This document shows, in pieces, positions 39,223 through 50,800 of a DNA stretch of 64,000 bases; position 1 is the first letter of the stretch; each line of letters starts with the position of its first letter. Origin of the DNA: Paramacrobiotus metropolitanus (taxonomy: Eukaryota; Tardigrada; Eutardigrada; Parachela; Macrobiotidae). The notes under the pieces are model-generated. The model made no database searches. It saw only the letters and a list, made by a program, of their open reading frames with translations, and was not told where the DNA came from. The DNA is taken from contig NW_026570345.1 of the NCBI RefSeq assembly GCF_019649055.1, forward strand, positions 186,001 through 250,000, in the 5' to 3' direction. A program made the position numbers and the translations under genes.

Positions 39223-39274
39223 TTAAAGGATTCAAATTTTCACACCGATTAAAGGATTCAAATTTTCACACCGA
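39223..39274. repeat. 26-bp tandem duplication
   Basis: Two direct copies of a 26-base unit starting ttaaaggattcaaattttca lie at the 3' edge of the last recognisable bait-side exon of the macroglobulin gene, next to the missing segment. Confidence 0.8.
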
Positions 39275-42200
39275 ACCTCAGTTGCCTTGGACTTCTTGTC
39301 GTAGTGACCTCCTGTAAAGAGCTGGAATGAGAGCCTGCTTGGGATAGTTTTATTGTTGATTGCTGGAACCCTTACCAACTCCGACGATAGTGTCCAACCT
39401 AAACCTGGATTCGAAAACGAACACCATAACATTGGACTCCTGGAAAGTTGGCGGTTAATCGACTGCTTACAATTGGTAAATTATAAGACACGTGCAAATA
39501 CCTCGAAGGAAGACCCTAAGCTGCTTAGGCCGCAAGAGTCCATTAGGCGGGCTTTATAACAGTACCCCTCGCCGTCACCAAATCCAAATTCCGGTTCTGC
39601 TGGTCTGGAAAACCTGGCTGATTGCGGTAACACCTATAGAAAATAGACTCATATTATGCCTTGCCAAATATTTCCAATATCAGATTAGCAGGTATTCCAG
39701 TAAACTGATTTGTCAGAACAAAATTCACATCGGTGTGTGCGATATCGTTGCCGGTAGCCAATCGCAGAAGATTTTTGTCAACGGCCAGTAAACCGACCAA
39801 TGACTTTGCGGCTGCTGTGACCGTTATTTGGGCCTTTTCCCGGCGTCCAGGAAGTACATAATCGCGTTGATTTTGCGGACGGAAGTCCAAGGTAATCTAA
39901 GGGAAATCAACACATGATTCAAATACATTTTTGTACATAGCCGGTATTTTACATTACTGAAAGCAAAGAATACATTTAATGGTCCTACATAATAGTTTCA
40001 GCATATAGTTGGCTTACATTGTGGATGTCTTGGGGACTGGTGACTTTTACTTCCACAGTGTCGGTGACTATATCCATATCCCCGGCAGTGGTACTGGCCG
40101 AAAATGCGATAATTTTCAGGCCTGTTCGTGTATCGGGAGGAATAATGACACTTAATGGGCGGCTTTGTTTGGCTGGCCGGGGAATTATTTCGGTACCGGT
40201 TATAATAAGACCTTTCGGCGAAATAATCTGCAAGAAAAAACCACTGATTTGGAAGCGCGATTTACTCGTATATTCCGCCCACATCGTTCCTCCGAAATTG
40301 CGCATGAATATTATCAGGCTGAATAATTTTTTATCATTTAAAGTTGGCTATAACGATCAGAACATACCGAATAATTAATGCTATCACATCCCGGTTCACA
40401 CTTCATCGCAAACTCGATCGTTTCGCCGGCACGGAACATGCGCGGTTGCAGCAGCAGAATACGCAGCCCGGCATTCCCGCGATTCTGGATATTCTTTGAC
40501 TGGCTGACGCCGTCCACTGTCACGTCAACCGACGGCGAAGCATTTCGGTCGTGCCAATCCATTCGCATCTGTACACTAATCATCCCCTTCTCGACATCCA
40601 CCACTTTGTCGTTAGAGAGTGTGGTCGTGGCGGTGATGTCCGTATTAAAATTCCGCTCAACGGCGGTGATCGCTGCTTGCTGCAAGGCCACTGAATGGCG
40701 ATACGGCGATCCATCATGGTTAATGGCGTGGATTACAGCTGTGGCGGTGCCGGATTTCGGGACGTTGTACTGGACCTGGATGCGAAGTTTGAATGGGTCG
40801 CAGTGGAAAGGAATTTTCACTTCGGCCGACTCTTCGCGGCTGGTCACATTTTCGACCGCGCGGACTTTGAGGGTGATGACACGGGACTGGGGGTTTAATG
40901 CCGAGCACATTATGGCGTGAGACGAACGAGGGAAGTTGCACCGGAAAGGAACAGGTTGGCCTTTGGCCGCCTAATTAATTTGGATTGAAATTTTTATTAC
41001 GTAATTTTATTTGCTATATAAATCTTGTAACAAAGAATTTCCCTTCAGTAATTGTTACGTTTATATTTATCTGAAATGTTTGGTACGCGTTCTTGTTGCT
41101 CAAACAATCATACGAAATGCACTAGCTGTTCACAAACCTGCGAATGAAGCTCTTGATTGCCGGTCGCTGAATTCTCGACGGTAGCCATAACTGAGCCGTA
41201 CGCAGGATTTCCGGCCTGATCTCTACATAAAGGACAACGTAGACCATCACATTACCGTAAAAAATGGTCCTTAGTACGTTAATTCTATTTATTTCCTTGA
41301 CAAAATTGCCGTTACGTTATTGTAATGTGTACGTATCTTTTCTGGATTTGTTTATTAAAAGTTAGTGTCTAATGAAAGATAATAAAGGCATATTCTGTAG
41401 CGCATGCAGTTTCCTAATACCCACCTCAACGCAACGGTGAACTGGAAATCTGGTTGACCTTTTACGATGTAAACTGGTGCGTTGATGTACACCAAATAGC
41501 GCGAAAGATCTACAGAATAAAACGTTTACTTATTAAGAATTTCGCTACAAAGGTACTCGTGCAATATTACTCTATCACGGTCGACTTAAACTAACGTGCA
41601 AGCGTGTGTGTCATACCTCGTATATTGTAAGATACGAGTCTTTTTGCGTTATGCGTGAGCGGCCGATTCTAACTTACAGTAGTCAGCAACAATCAACTTT
41701 TTTCTCTGTATTTGGCTGCCCGCCACCACCTCCACGGTCCAGTTACCAATTTCCGGTTCAAAGCTGAACGGGTTAAAGGTTCCTTCAAAATAGCCAGGAT
41801 CTGCAAGAAATCACCAGAAGCTCGTAAGTGCATTAGCCAGAGACCTAACCACCGCAGGCATTTCGGATTACGTACGCTTAACATCAAGCCTTTGCTGCTG
41901 TTTCCGCTCCTGCATGGCGTCTCCAGCGGGATTCTAAAAATTAATATCAGCAAACATGGTGATAAAAAAAACATAGTGCGTTGCACGGGCATATTTATTG
42001 TTAATATTAGAGAGAGGGACATTCGTACTTTTAGATACACGTCAATCTTCTCCACATTAGAGGACAGGGTTAGCTCATTAGTGTTGAGAAGCAGCACCCG
42101 ATATTTGACGCTTTCCGTAGCTTTGTACATGGGTTTATCCAGTTGGATAAGGACCAGTACGTCGGAAAACAGCTCCAGCGTTTTCAATTTCCTATCGGAG

Positions 42201-42910
42201 ACGCCGTTGTCATAACGCACCGCCACATTGAGAACGATCGGCTGTACGAGCGGAGTGCTACCAATCTGATAAAAACTTTGAAGTTCCGTGAGAACAAATA
42301 ACATTTTACGTAATGAGTGCTCAGCAAAATACACCGAACAGGGAACCTGCCAGGTTATTTGCGGCTGAGAAGCAAGTAGCTGAGTAAAAAATGAGTAAAA
42401 AAAATTAAAAAATTAATTTGCGTTAGGGACGGCAAAATTATCGCTGCGCGCGGTGCTATATAATCCCACTACAATCAATGTACATATCAATTTACTTATC
42501 TATCAAGTGTACATTAAATATAAAATATTGATGGTACGTTGAATATAAATGGTACGTTCACAAGATTAATTGCAAATGGAGCAATGGGATAAAATGTTTA
42601 CCTTAAAGATAATTTTTCCTTGTCGTCCAGCAGCGACCTTTGTTTCGTGGCGATGCACCGCCCGGTCGGCTGCAGATAATGTCGCCGTAACATTGGCGCC
42701 TCGGTATTGGTGTAACGAATGCAGGATGATTTCGTAGTCAGTATTGTAGCGAATGAAACGATGGGAATATGCCACGAGAATTCCATCGTCACTGTGATCC
42801 CAGGTTTCTTCCGGAAAGAACCCACGTGGATAACTCGATGGATGAACGCAAGGGAAAATGGCTAAAACGGTGACCACTGCTAGCTGCATCATTAAGATCT
42901 CGCGATGCAT

Positions 42911-44300
42911 CTTACGTAACGAAAGGAAAAGACCACTTTGAAAATCAATAATTAAGAGTACAGGTACACTGTATTGCGAGAATACAGTTAGAAAGCAATA
43001 AAGCAGTTTTTTTTATCGTTGGTTGTCTTGGCAAGTCTGTGTGAAGAAAAGAAGCGCTTAGCTTTTCCAGCGCAACTTTTTCTGTGTTTGTGGATTTGAG
43101 AACAAAACGATAGCAATCTGACAAAGCGAGTCCAAGGTTTGTAGTCTCTGTTGTGCTGTTTTGCAGTCAGAGTTGTGTGGTAAATCGCCCGCCAGTCTCT
43201 GATGGGCATTCCGCATTGGGGCAAACATTAAGGGGCATCGGGTGACTAACATATCGGATATGTGAATGATGAGTGAATCATTTATGCATCAACATAAATT
43301 TTCGGATGGTGGTATGTTATTGCCAGGACGTTTATGGTCGCAGAACGCTACTTCATGTCTGCTGCTGCACATTCTTGACAACTTCCCGCATAGATATTTT
43401 GATTAAACCCATGCTTTTGATTTTACATAAACATTTAAGCCGTGGAACGACAAAACTTGGCAGACAGAAATGTAACCAGCATGCACAAAAGACAAACATT
43501 GGAGTAAGCAAAGCCGTGGCGTTATGCTCACATACATGAAGCCGGTGTGAAATTCCGTGGGATTAAGGGGATGTACCGCACCCGGAATAAGGAATTGTGC
43601 AGTGCGACATCTTGCAGATGGACATCCAGTTGTTAATCGCACATGAGCCGACAACCCTGTTATGAAACTTAAAATTCTGGTCGCTACAAATATATCAAGG
43701 AAATATAAATGTTATTGAAAACCTTTGGACGCGCTTTCATCGTCTATTACGGAAATAGAATGGACATTTATTAAGAAACAATAGGATAACGCAGCGCCTT
43801 GGGGGTCACAAACAGCCATCATCTGGTATGGTGGGAGTTTTCCTATGAAATGGGATCTTTTGCTTTGTTTCTCGTTGGTGGTATGTTACTCATAATTAAT
43901 TCATTAAACTCGATCAACAAATAATTGTCAGATATCTATAATTTTTATTCGTTACTGCATATCGTTTTCATTATCCAACAGGCAACTATGAACACTGCAT
44001 GCGTCATCGTTGTCAAACATTGTTACATTACTACTCGTACAAAATTTCTTAGCCTTATGGAAATTGCAAGACTATTAATTTTATAAAACAGCCAAAAATG
44101 CAAAACAACGCAGTTCATTTTTTTCTATATCTGGAATCATCACGGAAAAGATTTCCAACATATCACAGACAACCGACTGAAAGTAAACTAGGTCCACACC
44201 AGTTTCCAGGGCACCGGGTTGGTGCAGGATTGAAACTACCGCGCTCCATGAAGCGCTACACCGGACCGTCGCTGATTGGGGCGGGCTTACAAATAAGACT
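42911..44300. other. Intergenic region with a gene-end remnant
   Basis: This region is mostly unremarkable. The supported feature is the segment near 43,765-43,925, listed separately. Other open frames are under 90 codons and unrecognised. Confidence 0.4.
43765..43925 (+). pseudogene. Remnant of the 3' end of an astacin-like paralogue
   Basis: Positions 43,805-43,925 align with the 3' untranslated region of the inactive astacin gene (30,140-30,262), sharing ccatcatctggtatg, gatgaaatg/tatgaaatg, ctttgtttctc and ttatgttactc in order. The match extends weakly leftward into the last codons (ataggataacgcag against ataggtgaacgcag). No coding exon of that gene is recognisable further left. It looks like the end of a former duplicate copy. 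Confidence 0.6.
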
Positions 44301-44743
44301 CTCCACTAACGCTTGTATTCCGCGTGGTCGCTCCATATGACAGCTGGGAAAGTTGATGAGCATGTTCTGTAGTACTGTGTCCATTTTGTCCTTAATGACA
44401 AATTTTAACGACCTACCCAGAGGAACAAAATTAGGAGAAATGAATGTAAAGCTGTAAATACCGGTACATGTCCTTATGCCAAGCGGAAGTTAATTCTGTC
44501 CGACTCCGATCGGTTCGTCTTGCGGCAACTACTGTTCTATTCTGGCCAACTTGCCATGAGTGCAGCCATACTGGATTCTAGTATTCGCACCTTAGTTTTG
44601 AATTTTTCGTACTAACTTATGAACGATTTAAACCATTAAGAAAATCTTGATCTTTGTAACGGCACCGGTTGAGTACTATGCATGCATATACAGTTTATAA
44701 AACACGTAATATATCAAGTGTTGTTTGTCATGCTGTTTACAGT

Positions 44744-47700
44744 TTACCTGCTACCTACTCTAGTTGTATTCTGGCTTAACGAATAACCGTTATTTGGGTA
44801 ACCGATCTCGAAAACGACTGACCTTTGGTAAACTGCTGACCAGTCGTCCCATGATTCGCACCCCAGATCACTGAGTACCGGCTCCTTGAACGCCCACAAC
44901 TTAAACGGATACGTCGACATCGTGGAACCCAGCCGCTGGAACGTCCCTAAATCCAGGTTCATCCCGCGGGAAGAATTTAAATAAATCCACTTCAGATTGA
45001 TCATCTTGGCTAGGAACATGTCTGGGATGCAGTCAATAGGGTTCTCCTGCAGACCCAGGTGTTGTAGCTGCTGTCCAAGAGTGGTCATCAATGATTTGAG
45101 GTCTTTGATCGAATTGTAGCCCAAGTATAGATTCTTCAGTTGTACCATCGGTTCCAGCGCTCCGGGCTGAATCTCCGTCAGCCCGTTCCCGGTTAGTGTC
45201 AACACTTTAAGATTGCGGAGACCGTCGAAATCATGGGTCCCCACCAGGAAAATCTTATTCCAGGATAAATCCAGGGCACGCAGATTACACATCCCACGAA
45301 ACGTCTGATACCCCAAGGACTGCAGCTGGTTCCCGGCTAAAATCAGAGTCTCCAGATCGGCTAGTGGTTGGCACAGTTCTTCGGTGATGATGCCGATGGC
45401 GTTGAATCCCAGATCAAGTTGCCGTAACGTGGGAATATTGGCGTTTTTGAACACCGCAAAGATGGAACTATCCAAATACCCTTTCTGCAGAATCAGCCTG
45501 GCCACGGCTGGTGGCAAAGTGGAAAAGGCGTCTGGGTCAAAGCGTGGTTTGGCGATGTTTCCGGGAGTTAAGCAAAATGTCATGTTCAAGATCTGTAGCG
45601 TTTTCGGTAACGCATGAAAGAAGCTCTTATCAATGCGCATAAAATTATTACATCCGATGTTTAAGTGTTCCAGATTTTTTATCCTGCTTAGATGCGTGCC
45701 ATTAAAGCGTTTCATTTTATTCCCGGACAAATCGAGTTTCTTCAGATTGGGGAACAAACGAAAATGTGTGATATAGTGGTTCGTGTCGTCTTCAAACATG
45801 AAACCAATGTTCAGTTGATTGCCGCTTAAATCCAGTTCGGTTAACTGCGGGGACACCGGTTCCATGCCGATTGGCAGCAGGCGGAGTCCGTTATCGGAGA
45901 GATCCAGCAAGGTCAGGTTGGTGGATAATGATCCAGCAAACATATTAATGACTGTCAAATCTCGAATGGCGTTACCGCCCAAGTACAGCTGTTTCAGGTT
46001 GGGCAAACCGGCGAAGCTGGAGCGAGCCGGTAGGAAGTTGGTATGCCTTAGATCCAGCATTTCCAACTGATTGTAATCGGCAAACACCCAAGAAGTGTGG
46101 ACAAAATCTTGGAATGCGTTGCCTTGAAAGGAGAGCTACAGATATAACAAACAATCAGCCCGTTAGTGGCAAATGTTAAGGAGTCTACTGAAATGTAGGT
46201 ATCAAATATCTACAAAGTAGAAAGAAATGGCTAGAAAACTAAAATTCATTCTTTACAAGATTTATCATTCGACTTGTGGAAATGATTCCAAGTAGAACGA
46301 TTACGTAAAGTGGAGGACCTTTATCAAGGTGGTTTTGCCTTACATTAGATTTTTTCTAAACCAAACAGATACTAGCGCTATCTGTAAAAAACCGTTTGAC
46401 CGCTCAGCAAACGGTTGCTTGGATTATATAATTATCCTTAGTCTTAGAATTAGAGTGGATAATAATAACTACTCGATTGCGTGACGATAGGAGACTGCGG
46501 GCCATCATTGCCGAATGCAGCGCTAATCCGCTATCTCTGAAACTTCTGTAACAACCAATACGTTGAGCTTGTTGAACTTAATCTTGTGTGAAAAATGATG
46601 TCGCCTTATTTCGAAAGTTGACGAACTTTAAAATCTTTCTAACGACATTTCATATACACTAGATTTAAAAAAAACATTTGCGACTTTCTGAAGAAATTTG
46701 CAAACTGGGTTATTGGAACGTTTTTATGGCGAATCAAAACGGCAGCAAAAGAAAGGTATGTCGGAGAGTTATACACTGTTCAAATGACTTGACAGAGTTC
46801 GCGTGATATGCAAACTTACGGAACTGGAGCAGTAAACACAATTGACCGTGCCAAACTTCCGTAGCACTTACGTGTTTGGCTTCACGGAATTTCCACAACT
46901 GCTCGACGACCCCCGCGGTTATGCTGAATTCATTGGCGATAAAATCGATAAACGCTCCGGACTGGTAGCTGACGCCGTTCAGCATACTCTCACAGATGCG
47001 CTGGGAGCCGGACTCGAAGATGTTGTGGGCGATTCGCACGAACTTGAGCGGTTTCACCGTGCTGACCATCTTGTTTGGGATCTGCTGGATGGAGAAGGTA
47101 GAGTTGATAATCTGCAGCGACTCCATATTAGGGAAGGCGCGAAAGAAATCACCCTGTACTTCCGTTAGGCGCCCGTTGACAAACACCAGCTCGCGAAGAC
47201 CCGGAATGGACTGTGTCTCGTCGAAATCGTTTAGCAACTGCGTTATGCCGGTGCGGTACAGCACGACGCGCTGTATCCTGAAGCGGCACAAACTAGCTTT
47301 TAAACTAAATTTAATTTTGCCGCTGTACAAATAGCACCAACCTCTCATTATGGGTTATAAGGAGCACTTCTTATAAAAAAAGTTATACGCTACGATTAAT
47401 ATTCAAGTACGAGTAGTTGAGTTTTCACCAGATTTACTTACGTAGGTGGAAGCAATTCTAATGGCATTTCCGCCAGCAGTGGACTGTTCATAATGACGAG
47501 CTCTTTCAAATTGGTCTGGTCTCGCAGTTCCGGGAAATACTCCAGATATAAGATGTTATCCAGTTCCAGTCGCAGCAGATCGTCACTGACCGAATCCAAA
47601 ATGGCCGCGCCGATCCGCGTCATGGGAGAATTCCACACCGCCAATTGCACCGGCTGATTGGAGTCGCGGTAATTCCGTAGATCATCGAACAGCTGCTGCC

Positions 47701-47854
47701 CTTTGATGTCTTCGCAAGCGATGGTGAACACGCTCTGCACGGTGCAGTCGACAAAACATTTTCCGGATGACATGGTCGGACATTGTGCACCGATTATGCG
47801 GAAGACATAAGCAAATTTCACCAGCAAAAATAAGGATGCACTGTATAATGTCAT
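44744..47854 (-). CDS. Secreted leucine-rich-repeat protein, 736 aa
   Basis: Exons (minus): 47854-47442, 47277-46872, 46135-44744, in phase with gtaagt donors, 737 codons. A hydrophobic N-terminus (YSASLFLLVKFAYVFRIIG) is a signal peptide, followed by a Cys-rich N-cap (CPTMSSGKCFVDCTVQS). The rest is a run of LRRs of about 24 residues with the LxxLxLxxN pattern (LRALDLSWNKI, LKVLTLTGNGL, LKNLYLGYNSI, LQHLGLQENPI). No transmembrane helix or intracellular domain is visible, so it is probably extracellular and used for protein binding. It resembles the ectodomains of insect chaoptin/Toll-like or connectin-type proteins, but cannot be assigned. The stop overlaps a possible gtaaac donor, and a short 3' exon at 44,390-44,306 would fit in phase, so the C-terminus is uncertain. 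Confidence 0.85.
46136..46871 (-). other. Intron 2 of LRR gene
   Basis: About 740 bases between FREAKH and LSFQGNAF. I see no extra exon, repeat or RNA gene in it. Confidence 0.6.
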
Positions 47855-47859
47855 GATTA

Positions 47860-49300
47860 CTCGTTTTCGCGCGCAACTGAATTTTAAAAAAGTTGCTGAC
47901 TCGAAAAGCTTTTTTTGGTACGAGAGAATTAAATGTATTGTCGTGCATGTGCAATATCCTAGCGCTCAGCATTAACCATGTAGAATCGGCGAAATGCATA
48001 GCAATTAACTTAACATATGTATCTGCTGGTGTTTCTACCATGTGCGCGCTGGATATACCGAATGCCTTGCAGCGCTTTAGCGCGCTGTCAAGACAGTGGA
48101 GTGGCGATACGGTAGCAATCTACACTGGGCGGTATTTTGTGAGAATATTTTTTTTGCAAGGATTGCCGAAGGCGTTGCATAACTCCCTAGTTCCGAAACA
48201 GTACAAGCGCAGGTTGTTCGCACAATTTTGAAAAACATGGTTGAATGTTTTTTATTCTACTAGCGAGACAATAAAAAATTACTCATGTGACAACCATATT
48301 AAAGGGTTAACCACATCCGGCTGAAACGAAAGTTTTCTTTCCTTATATAACAAATCATACTATTTACTGAACACTTTTTTCCTGTTCATGAACTGGTCTT
48401 GCACTTGCGAGAAATAATACCTCATCTGCATAACTTTTATCCCCTTTTTAGTGGACAGTCCGGTTTCTTGACAACCCAAATCAAACCAAAGTGCGTAAAT
48501 TTATTATGAGTATGATTAGGCAGAATATGATTTTTGCGGCTATCGGTTCGCGCCCAAACTGCCGTCACGCTTCGGGCACATTGATTTGCTGTCAAAGCGT
48601 CAGTTCATATGCAGCGTGGAAAATTATTCTCATTTCATTACTAAAATATGCACGGCGAACACCATCAGTTGCTGCCTTACCTACAGCTCAAGGCGAACGC
48701 CGTTCTGAATGTCATCCGATTTACTGCTGTAATAAAACAACCGCAATGTTTTTGGCGCTTCCACTGTGTCTCGCTTGTTTCAAGAGACTCGGCAATGTTC
48801 AACTCAACAACCAGTGAATTTTATTAATTACTCAATAATACGCAGTAAAATTATCACTTACTGTATATGAAGTTTCAGCACTGTCACCTTTTAAGGCGGC
48901 AGACGTTCGTTAGTAGCAGTAGAAGTATTAAAGTATTACTTTTTTATTTTACCTGTTCTAATTATTGGGTTTTTAAAGTTCGAATGTAAATGGCATTGGC
49001 TTGTACAAGTTGACAATAAAGGATGGACTTTTACGAGCGTAAGTTGGCTAATTAGCTGAACGCAGGCAAATGCCTGCGGTCCATTGAATTTTCGTGCAAT
49101 AAACTCGTTATATTCATACTAGTATAAGGTCGTAACCGCCCTTAGGGCAAGCGGGCGGCGGTGTTAAGGTTTGGATGTGTAAAAACGAGAAATTGAAATC
49201 ATTGGTCTGTAGATGCTGTTTTTTTTTCGCTTTTTCTTCTTTATCGACAACAGCCAGTATACATAACAACATGCCTGCGCTGATTTACACTAATAAAAAT
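47860..49300. other. Intergenic region
   Basis: This lies upstream of the LRR gene. Open frames of about 110 codons on plus (47,893-48,231 and 48,491-48,817) have no recognisable family and no coding character. Nothing else is supported. Confidence 0.4.
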
Positions 49301-49308
49301 GATCGAAT

Positions 49309-49788
49309 TTAAACATTAAAAAAGCATCCAAAATCGTTATAGCCACTCGTGGCCTTCGGACGTGCAGGCAGTGTACCAAAAACAGCTGCAGCATTTCCAC
49401 GGATTACAGCTAAACTAAATCGTTGTCTTAAAAAGGCGGTAGATCGAGGTTCGCCTGTAACTTCACGGATCTTTCGGCCGACGAAACGGATCAGCTCGGC
49501 AAAAGGCATTCCGAAAGTCCCGAACGTCTCGACTGCCAGCGGGTAAAACAGATATCCCATTTCTTCGATGAAATCGTATGTCCGACGCTTGCTTGCTTCG
49601 GCCAGTTGTGCTACACTTCCCGCTTTCTTCGAGCTGGCATGCACAGCTTTCTTCGAGCTGGCATGCACATGAGACACCGCCACAGTATCCCAGCAGGTCG
49701 CGTCCCACACAAGCGCTTTACCCTCCCGCACAGGAATCAAGGTCATGCCGTCTGGCCGCTTGTTATTGCGTGCAGACAATCCGACCAA
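49309..49788 (-). mobile_element. Retrotransposon C-terminal endonuclease-like fragment
   Basis: An open frame of 159 residues (non-ATG start) with KRPDGMTLIP, then LVWDATCWDT, then MGYLFYPLAVETFG, then FLRQRFSLAVIRGNAAAV. This pattern resembles the C-terminal restriction-like (PD-(D/E)XK) endonuclease tail of invertebrate non-LTR retroelements. I assign it from memory of that pattern only. A 24-base unit is duplicated in tandem (VHASSKKA twice, about 49,620-49,670). The frame is closed by a stop just upstream, and the reverse transcriptase is absent, so it is a 5'-truncated relic. Its 5' edge meets the inverted-repeat element at 49,803. Confidence 0.55.
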
Positions 49789-49802
49789 TTCAATTCACAT
49801 AT

Positions 49803-50800
49803 AATTGACCAATTCACATATAGGACGGACTAGCATTCTATTGGTCGATTGTCACGTGGTTCGCTTGCCTAATATCGTCCAGCAGGTGTAGATTGTGCGG
49901 ACTGATCCTGCATTTGCTGTGTATTTTACTGCTTTTCACTTTTTTCTTTCTGATCTTAAAAAAGGGATTTTAGATTTTTTTAAATGGTTAAGGGCCTTGA
50001 TAGCTGGATATTATTGGAAATTGCATCAGGGAATTTTCTCGTTTGATATACAGGCTTGAACCGCCTGATTCGTCCACAGCCGAGTTTCGTCGAGTAAGGC
50101 AGCTTGCTCATGGTGGATTTGTTGTTTTTCTGGATGCAGCAGGTTCCGAATCGCGGGGTGGCAATTTAGCTATGCTATCGTTATATCTGAAACCCCAGGA
50201 CAAATCTACAAAAATGTACGCGGACGAATTTCCGCGAACAGCAGGAAAGCAATGGAAGCGTGCAGTGGATCTTTTTTCTGGGCCTTGCACATCGCACAAT
50301 GCACAGTGCACACCGAGCCATACCCATAACGTTTTTTCTGAGCACAAATGAAAAATGAAAGCAGATTTTGCTTTAGCTGATATACTTTAATTGTAATAAT
50401 GTTTTGTAATTCGCAAATAAATTTGCAGTCAGCTAATTAACGTGAGGCAATCAAAAATAGTGATCGCACTTTGTTTGACAGATATGTGGAAACTGGAAAG
50501 TGGTAGTTGTCAGCAGTCAGCATGGTCCGTGCTGGTAGACGCATTTAAATCTTTGTCTCGCGAATGATCTGGTTGGCTGACTCCTCTACTCACATTTTTA
50601 GTTGAAACTAGCAAGTTATTAAGTACAGTGCAATAAACAGTATTTTTTATGAAACAATATTCAGAATCCTAACGATTTTCGGTAGTGTCAAAAGCATTGA
50701 TGCAGCTGTGTAATATACAGTAATCTACGCCTGCTGCGAATGCGAGACGGAAACCACGTGACTAGCTTACCACGTGGTTTAATATGTGAATTGGTCAATT
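49803..50800. mobile_element. 1-kb element with 19-bp inverted repeats
   Basis: Perfect terminal inverted repeats aattgaccaattcacatat lie at 49,803-49,821 and 50,782-50,800. A second shared motif, cacgtggtt, follows inside both ends. The interior has a 102-codon plus frame (50,043-50,351) with no recognised family. Target duplication is unclear. It is probably a non-autonomous DNA transposon. Confidence 0.65.

Larger units (their letters stand above)
36508..42910 (-). pseudogene. Alpha-2-macroglobulin/thioester-protein-like gene, thioester segment missing
   Basis: This secreted family traps proteases or marks targets for immunity. Exons (minus) that I can phase: 42910-42602 (signal peptide), 42364-42029 (MG domain, VLIQLDKPMYKATESVKYRV), 41933-41876, 41800-41678, 41509-41425, 41222-41138, 40970-40368, 40318-40018, 39896-39729 (SLVGLLAVDKNLLRL), 39633-39502, 39439-39376, about 39311-39235, then 38820-38190 (second half of the thioester domain, GSTWLTAFVVRGLSMA), 37945-37566 (QDTVVALNAL), 37387-37219 (receptor-binding domain) and 36648-36508 (VKVYRYYEP, stop). 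The several hundred residues normally between the bait region and GSTWLTAFV, including the thioester GCGEQ, are absent; only 400 bases with a MITE lie there. An in-frame TAA at 38,687-38,685 breaks the thioester-domain exon. The join of the 40970-40368 and 40318-40018 exons is also out of phase with the obvious donor. It is probably a pseudogene, though assembly collapse is possible. Confidence 0.8.

Noticed and set aside
40378-40920. 180-codon open frame on the plus strand
   Set aside because: It is the antisense of the long macroglobulin exon, which has clear family motifs and splice sites on the minus strand.
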